Program-made: the position numbers and the translations under genes
The notes under the pieces: model-generated
The model's database searches: none
The model's input: the letters and a program-made list of their open reading frames with translations, nothing else
What the model was told of the DNA's origin: nothing
In this document: positions 61,517 through 64,000 of the stretch, in pieces
Numbering within the stretch: the first letter of the stretch is position 1
Layout of the letters: every line of letters starts with the position of its first letter
Origin: Gemmatimonadales bacterium
Lineage (GTDB): Bacteria > Gemmatimonadota > Gemmatimonadetes > Gemmatimonadales > GWC2-71-9
NCBI GenBank assembly: GCA_041390145.1
Contig: JAWKQM010000006.1
Coordinates: 189,078 to 253,077, forward strand
Length of the DNA stretch: 64,000 nt
Direction: 5' to 3'

Positions 61517-61541
61517 GCGCATACTCAAACTTGAGCGCATG
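61501..61541. repeat. Three GCGCATR repeats over the arsR promoter
   Basis: GCGCATA at 61501-61507 and 61517-61523, GCGCATG at 61535-61541, spaced 16 and 18 bases. The first lies between -35 and -10, the second directly behind -35. Arrangement suits an autoregulatory operator, probably for the ArsR protein. Confidence 0.5.
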
Positions 61542-61656
61542 GCAGCGCCATCCTGCGGGGCCAACGCGCGCCGCTGGCGCATTACCTTGCGTACTGTTCG
61601 GAGGGCTGTTGACCGTTCGCAGGATGTGAGCGTGACACTGACAACGGGAGTACGCG

Positions 61657-62241
61657 ATGGGGAAGAAACTGCTGATGATCGTGGGGGACTTCGTGGAGGA
61701 CTACGAGGTGATGGTCCCCTTTCAGGCACTGCGTGCGGTCGGGCACCAGGTTGATGCCGTCTGTCCCAAGAAGGCGGCAGGAGATACCGTGCGCACCGCG
61801 ATCCATGACTTCGAGGGCGATCAGACCTACTCAGAGAAGCCGGGTCACAATTTCGCGCTGAACGCCACCTTCGACGAGGTGCGTGAGCCGGACTACGACG
61901 CACTGGTGATTCCCGGGGGACGGGCACCGGAGTACCTCCGGCTGGACGGGCGCGTGATCGCCATTGTCCAGGCCTTCGCCAGGGCCGGGAAGCCGATCGC
62001 CGCCATCTGCCACGGTGCCCAGCTGCTGGCGGCGGCCAATGTCATCACCGGCAAGCGGATCAGCGCCTATCCTGCCTGTGCGCCGGAAGTGGAGCTCGCC
62101 GGGGCGACCTATGCCTCGATCAGCATTGATGACGCCGTGACGGATGGGAATTTCGTGACGGCGCCGGCCTGGCCGGCCCACCCGGCATGGATTGCGCAGT
62201 TCCTCACCGTGCTCGGGACGCGGATCGAACACACGGCGTGA
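61657..62241 (+). CDS. DJ-1/PfpI family protein
   Basis: 194 residues: KKLLMIVGDFVEDYEVMVPF with the Glu/Asp near the active site, then PDYDALVIPGGRAPEYLRLD and GKPIAAICHGAQLLAAANVI with the nucleophile Cys in AICHG. Closest in layout to Hsp31/YhbO-type DJ-1 proteins (glyoxalase, deglycase or chaperone activity reported). ATG 61657 is preceded by GAGTACGCG, a weak SD. Stands alone between the ArsR operon and a convergent lipoprotein gene. Confidence 0.88.
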   Translation: MGKKLLMIVGDFVEDYEVMVPFQALRAVGHQVDAVCPKKAAGDTVRTAIHDFEGDQTYSEKPGHNFALNATFDEVREPDYDALVIPGGRAPEYLRLDGRVIAIVQAFARAGKPIAAICHGAQLLAAANVITGKRISAYPACAPEVELAGATYASISIDDAVTDGNFVTAPAWPAHPAWIAQFLTVLGTRIEHTA

Positions 62242-62325
62242 CGTGCGACGGCGCGCCCCGCCATCTGCGCTCGAGATTGGCAGAGACGGGGCGTGCCGGC
62301 ACAACCACCAGGCGAATCCTGTTCC

Positions 62326-63417
62326 TCAGTGCCGCCGGTCGTGTCCCCGGTTATCCCACCCGCCTTCCACGTTGTCTATGGTCCAGATCTCTCCAGCGAG
62401 CGAGATGATGTACGCCGTGTTCCCGATGAATTCCATGGACGTCGGGATATTCAGCGCTTCCGCCACGGTCGACAGCGATCCGTCCCGGTTGACTCTCAGG
62501 AGCTTGCCGGTGTTCGGCAACGCCGGCGCGCCGGGGTCGCCGCCGCCGAACACACCCTGTGCCAGCCCGAACAGCGCCCCACCGCGCCCGCGTTTCACGT
62601 CGACGCACAGCCGGCAACCGACCGCCACCTCCCGGACGTCGCCCCCCCACCGATGACCGAGCGCCACGATCTTGCCGTCGGCGGGGTCGTGCGGCACAGG
62701 GCCAGCCTCGGCCATATAGACGACGCGGCCCTCGTTCTCGATGCCGGTCGGGACGATGTCGCCGAAGGAGCGGTATACCGAGATGTCGCCACGCCGGGTG
62801 ACCCGGAGCACGCGGTTCATGTGCCCGTCGGTGACCAGGAAGCCGTCCCGATAGGGCGTGAGTGCGTACTGCACGCCGGTCGAGACGAAGAACGGAAATC
62901 CTGTCGGGGGATTCGCGATGTTGTAGGCGCCGATGTCGGCAATGACGGTGAAGCTGTTCGGGCCGTCAATCCGGTAGATGCCATTGACCTGCCCGGTCGG
63001 AAACAGGGTCGGGTCGTCGACCACGGTGACCAGGACGTACGCGGTGCGGCCGAGGAACGCGACGTCAATCGCCCCGCCGATGCCGATGATCGAGGCCGGC
63101 AAGCCGCTGGCAAAGGTGGTCTTGGCGCCGGTCCTCGGATTGATCCGCGACACCTTCCCGGCGGCGCCCTCGGTCACGTACAACTGATGGTCGGGCCCCA
63201 CGGCGCTGCCTGAAGCGCCCTCCAGGCCGTCGAGGAGCAGGGTCGGTGTTCCCGGGGTCCCATGGTGTCCACGATGCAGGTCAACCGCCGGATCAGTGGC
63301 GGCGGCTTCCGGGGGCGATGTCGGCGCGCTCTCGCAGGCGGTCACCCATACCGCGATGGCCATCGCGAAGAGGAGAGGCCGCATCCGGCGCGGCAGGAGT
63401 CGCATGGGCATGGTCAT
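62326..63417 (-). CDS. ScyD/ScyE-like secreted beta-propeller lipoprotein
   Basis: 363 residues from ATG 63417 (GGAG nine bases upstream; ATGs at 63411 and 63405 are alternatives). Lipoprotein signal LLFAMAIAVWVTACESAP (Cys at about 28). A His-containing linker (HRGHHGTPG) leads into a six-bladed propeller: LEGASGSAVGPDHQLYVTEG, GKVSRINPRTGAKTTFASGL, YRIDGPNSFTVIADIGAYN, GKLLRVNRDGSLSTVAEALN. The layout matches the ScyD/ScyE family named after cyanobacterial scytonemin clusters, but here it is a general secreted propeller. Ligand unknown. Divergent from the BTAD regulator. Confidence 0.75.
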   Translation of the reverse strand: MTMPMRLLPRRMRPLLFAMAIAVWVTACESAPTSPPEAAATDPAVDLHRGHHGTPGTPTLLLDGLEGASGSAVGPDHQLYVTEGAAGKVSRINPRTGAKTTFASGLPASIIGIGGAIDVAFLGRTAYVLVTVVDDPTLFPTGQVNGIYRIDGPNSFTVIADIGAYNIANPPTGFPFFVSTGVQYALTPYRDGFLVTDGHMNRVLRVTRRGDISVYRSFGDIVPTGIENEGRVVYMAEAGPVPHDPADGKIVALGHRWGGDVREVAVGCRLCVDVKRGRGGALFGLAQGVFGGGDPGAPALPNTGKLLRVNRDGSLSTVAEALNIPTSMEFIGNTAYIISLAGEIWTIDNVEGGWDNRGHDRRH

Positions 63418-63506
63418 GGTGGGAGTCTCCAGATGGTAGAATGGTTGAATCACGGCGCGGGGCAGGCTTGCTCCTCCCCACTTGCGGGATACATTGGGGC
63501 AGAGGA

Positions 63507-63544
63507 GTTAACTGCGGGTCAGTGGTCGGTTAACGGCGGTTAAC
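63507..63544. repeat. Three GTTAAC sites between divergent genes
   Basis: GTTAAC at 63507-63512, 63529-63534 and 63539-63544, in a 206-base gap between the ScyD/ScyE-like gene and the BTAD regulator. Spacings of 22 and 10 bases are near two and one helical turns, so a dimeric regulator could bind one face of the DNA. Confidence 0.5.
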
Positions 63545-63622
63545 CGTACGGCTGACTTTCCGGCGTTGGTGGTTCGGGCCCATGCGGGTCCGGCGGTGCG
63601 GTCCCCGGACGGCGCCCTTGGC

Positions 63623-64000
63623 ATGATTTCCCTCAAGCTCTTCGGTGGCGCCTCGCTCGAGCGCGATGGCGCGATACTCAGTGGTCGGGTGGCCCAGCGC
63701 CACCGACTGGCCCTGTTGTCGCTCCTGGCCGTCTCCCACCCGCGCCCACTCAGTCGCGACAAGCTGCTCGGCTATCTCTGGCCCGAGCGCGACACCGATC
63801 ACGCCAGGAACCTGTTGAAGCAGGCGGTCCATGTCATTCGGAAGGCGCTCGGGGAGGGGGTCATCCGATCTGCCGGGGATGACCTCTACTTCGAACCGTC
63901 TCAACTTGACTGCGACGCCCTGGCCTTCGAGGAGTCCTTGGCGAGCGGAGACAGGGAGCGCGCGATCGAGCTCTATGCCGGCCCGTTCCTCGATGGCTTC
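63623..64000 (+). CDS. BTAD-domain transcriptional regulator, truncated by the window end
   Basis: 126 codons remain open to the edge. ATG 63623 starts ISLKLFGGASLERDGAILSG, the beta-strand start of an OmpR-type winged helix (Trans_reg_C), with GRVAQRHRLALLSLLAVSHP, SRDKLLGYLWPERDTDHARN and LLKQAVHVIRKALGEG, then the beginning of a BTAD helical domain (FEESLASGDRERAIELYAGPFLDGF). Members resemble SARP regulators and are numerous in Gemmatimonadota, often with long TPR tails. No SD is obvious. Its target may include the divergent lipoprotein gene. Confidence 0.9.
   Translation, partial: MISLKLFGGASLERDGAILSGRVAQRHRLALLSLLAVSHPRPLSRDKLLGYLWPERDTDHARNLLKQAVHVIRKALGEGVIRSAGDDLYFEPSQLDCDALAFEESLASGDRERAIELYAGPFLDGF

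Overview
This 64 kb window is GC-rich, gene-dense chromosomal DNA from a diderm (LPS-type) bacterium, most likely a member of the Gemmatimonadota. The phylum call is an inference. It rests on the truncated BTAD-type regulator at the right edge, a bacillithiol-type BshA, a GlmU-like sugar nucleotidyltransferase, a HEAT-repeat/cyclophilin fusion, many signal-peptide beta-barrel and lipoproteins, and a strong habit of NTGA stop/start overlaps. About 64 protein genes, one tRNA (selenocysteine tRNA), one CIRCE operator and several intrinsic terminators can be supported. No insertion sequence, prophage, integrase or CRISPR array is visible; most of the window is conserved core genome.

Layout. 1-6690: bshA (5'-truncated), uppP, birA, coaX, a UbiA prenyltransferase, small membrane proteins, a lipoprotein, and a beta-barrel/NlpC-P60 fusion. 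6735-7790 (minus): a secreted His/Met-rich protein. 8034-10093: CIRCE-controlled groES-groEL. 10200-11448: two small secreted or outer-membrane proteins, each followed by a hairpin. 11507-16408 (minus): an overlapping operon of roadblock protein, GDP-mannose pyrophosphorylase, GlmU-like protein, YycJ-like metallo-hydrolase and a GT39-type glycosyltransferase. 16525-24916: lipoprotein, serS, histidine kinase, pcrA and gatCAB, the last five joined by 4-8 base overlaps. 24931-27000 (minus): acidic protein, zinc phospholipase C-like protein and a membrane coiled-coil protein. 27087-28370: murA, carrying Asp in place of the catalytic Cys. 28407-30076: an outer-membrane barrel (minus) and a YfiH/PgeF-type protein.

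30082-42480 is an information-processing block: nusA (with a promoter and an intrinsic terminator in its leader), ylxQ, infB, rbfA, truB, ribF, secD, secF, tatD, fhs and ridA. A selenocysteine tRNA follows at 42552-42649, then a lipid kinase, a DUF5683-type protein and murI. 44922-53398 holds an LpxH-like hydrolase (minus), a YbgC-type thioesterase, a HEAT/cyclophilin fusion, a lipoprotein, LptE, a cation/proton antiporter, an RfaE2-type adenylyltransferase, rph, rdgB and a SnoaL-like lipoprotein. 53415-59858 is more accessory: a frameshifted serine hydrolase, then a GH27 alpha-galactosidase, a Cys-repeat propeller lipoprotein and a GH89 alpha-N-acetylglucosaminidase in a tight glycan-degradation row. 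59872-61482 (minus) is an ArsR regulator / ArsP-like permease / mini-thioredoxin operon. The right end has a DJ-1/PfpI protein, a ScyD/ScyE-like lipoprotein and the start of a BTAD regulator.

The most striking points are: non-AUG/GUG/UUG (CTG) starts implied for truB, the RfaE2-type gene and perhaps the lipid kinase; MurA Cys-to-Asp; tRNA-Sec; a nusA leader with attenuator architecture; recurrent promoters whose -10 box sits 5-9 bases before the start codon (leaderless mRNAs); and a domain fusion of an outer-membrane barrel with a peptidoglycan hydrolase.
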